Source: Sinanaerobacter chloroacetimidivorans
Lineage (GTDB): Bacteria > Bacillota > Clostridia > Peptostreptococcales > Anaerovoracaceae
Length of the DNA stretch: 64,000 bases
Direction of reading: 5' to 3'
Assembly: GCF_018128545.1 (NCBI RefSeq)
Contig: NZ_JAGSND010000002.1
Span: 1-64,000, forward strand
Part shown: piece by piece, positions 63,403 to 64,000 of the stretch
Position numbering within the stretch: the first letter of the stretch is position 1
Layout of the letters: every line of letters starts with the position of its first letter
Translations under genes and position numbers: made by a program
The notes under the pieces: model-generated
Seen by the model: only the letters and a program-made list of their open reading frames with translations
The model's database searches: none
Told to the model about the DNA's origin: nothing

Positions 63403-64000
63403 TTACTGTTCCGGAAGATAGCAGCAGGTTTGATATCCTCCGCCTCTTCCCTTGATTTCATACCCTACAAGGATTGGATCAACTTCATATTTAAAATAAA
63501 TTTTTAACAGGTTTTCCGGGTAAAGAATGACCCTTTCAATCAATTGTCCATATAACTCTCTTGTGGGTTCTTTCTGTGCCAGAATATCCTTTATCTTATT
63601 CTCAATCTGCAGTATCGTATCCTCTTCCGCGATCCCCTTCTTTTCCTTTTCTTCCGTCTCTTTCCTTTTCTTCTCCCACCTCAAAAGTTCCTGATTATAT
63701 TTCTGCTCCATTCGGTTCCTTTCCTCTTTGGTGATTTCTCCTTCCAGCAATAAATCAATCAGTTTCTCTTTCTTGCCTTCAATATGGGCGACTGCAGCTT
63801 GAAACCCGGCATCATCCTCCGGCTTTCTCTCTTTGGCCTGAATCGCATGGATTTCCTGAAGCAATTCATTCAGGACGGAAGCATCCAACAGCTCTGCTGA
63901 TTGTAACGCAAACTGAATACAGGCTGCAAGGGCTTTCTCGTTTATCTGCCGGTTCCTACACTCAGCTTCCTTGCATCTCCAAGCATAATAAGTATTTGTC
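63403..64000 (-). CDS. Large serine recombinase, C-terminal part
   Basis: The frame stays open to the window edge (199 codons seen). A zinc-ribbon segment YYAWRCKEAECRNRQI is followed by a long coiled coil (about 110 residues rich in Glu, Lys and Arg) and the terminal beta element IERVILYPENLLKIYFKYE. These are the features of large serine integrases. The catalytic N-terminal domain lies outside the window. Its stop is about 85 bases from the junction with the GH18 gene, the usual place for an integrase next to its attachment site. Confidence 0.85.
   Translation of the reverse strand, partial: TNTYYAWRCKEAECRNRQINEKALAACIQFALQSAELLDASVLNELLQEIHAIQAKERKPEDDAGFQAAVAHIEGKKEKLIDLLLEGEITKEERNRMEQKYNQELLRWEKKRKETEEKEKKGIAEEDTILQIENKIKDILAQKEPTRELYGQLIERVILYPENLLKIYFKYEVDPILVGYEIKGRGGGYQTCCYLPEQ

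Overview
The window looks like chromosomal DNA of an anaerobic, endospore-forming member of the Clostridia. It has moderate GC and strong AAGGAGG-type ribosome binding sites. Sporulation genes (spoIIM, spoVS, a pdaB-like deacetylase, a broken YaaH/SleL-type glucosidase), an NADH-linked [FeFe] hydrogenase, ECF-type nickel transport and a sortase-anchored surface protein all fit. The family cannot be fixed from sequence alone; a relative of Anaerovorax or Eubacterium is my guess. About 53 protein genes, one tRNA, one clear riboswitch and one likely small RNA are supported.

Layout. 0-0.1 kb: end of an IS3-family element. 0.2-13.3 kb: housekeeping and metabolism: a two-domain SSB, tcdA, cysK, a PatB/MalY lyase, the hydrogenase operon hndA-hndC-hydA, a polysaccharide deacetylase, an AraC regulator with an EamA exporter, an XdhC-like protein and an HD protein. 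13.4-15.5 kb: an LPKTG surface protein whose leader is a class I cyclic di-GMP riboswitch overlapping an intrinsic terminator. 15.7-27.6 kb: a long one-direction cluster, nikMN-nikQ-nikO-larB-larC-valS-folC-dagK-coaB-coaC-larE. It joins nickel uptake to the nickel-pincer nucleotide cofactor, but has no larA. 27.7-35.9 kb: rnhB, rbgA, a GC-rich palindromic repeat block, rplS, a XerC/D-like recombinase with altered catalytic residues, spoIIM, nudF, proC, proB, purB, spoVS. 36.1 kb: a promoter-hairpin-terminator unit that looks like a C-rich small RNA. 36.2-46.6 kb: an exonuclease-like gene, a phosphoesterase, proA, DUF3842, DUF4342, a two-component system, two diguanylate cyclases and tRNA-Arg with a 15-bp duplicate of its 3' end.

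46.8-55.5 kb: accessory region with secreted proteins and a lacI-MBL hydrolase-tctC-tctB-tctA uptake operon, followed by an 85-bp tandem duplication. 55.9-62.8 kb: a CAP-domain protein, polyphosphate genes ppk and ppx, azlCD, a repeat-tailed small protein and an HtrA protease. 62.9-64.0 kb: the 3' part of a YaaH-type GH18 gene cut by an element whose large serine recombinase runs off the right edge.

How the parts fit: both diguanylate cyclases could feed the riboswitch that gates the surface protein. The nik genes would supply nickel to LarC, with LarB and LarE making the cofactor for a client enzyme outside the window. The hydrogenase carries only the NuoF core, so it should reoxidise NADH without the extra ferredoxin domains of bifurcating enzymes. 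Rex-like sites lie next to its promoter.
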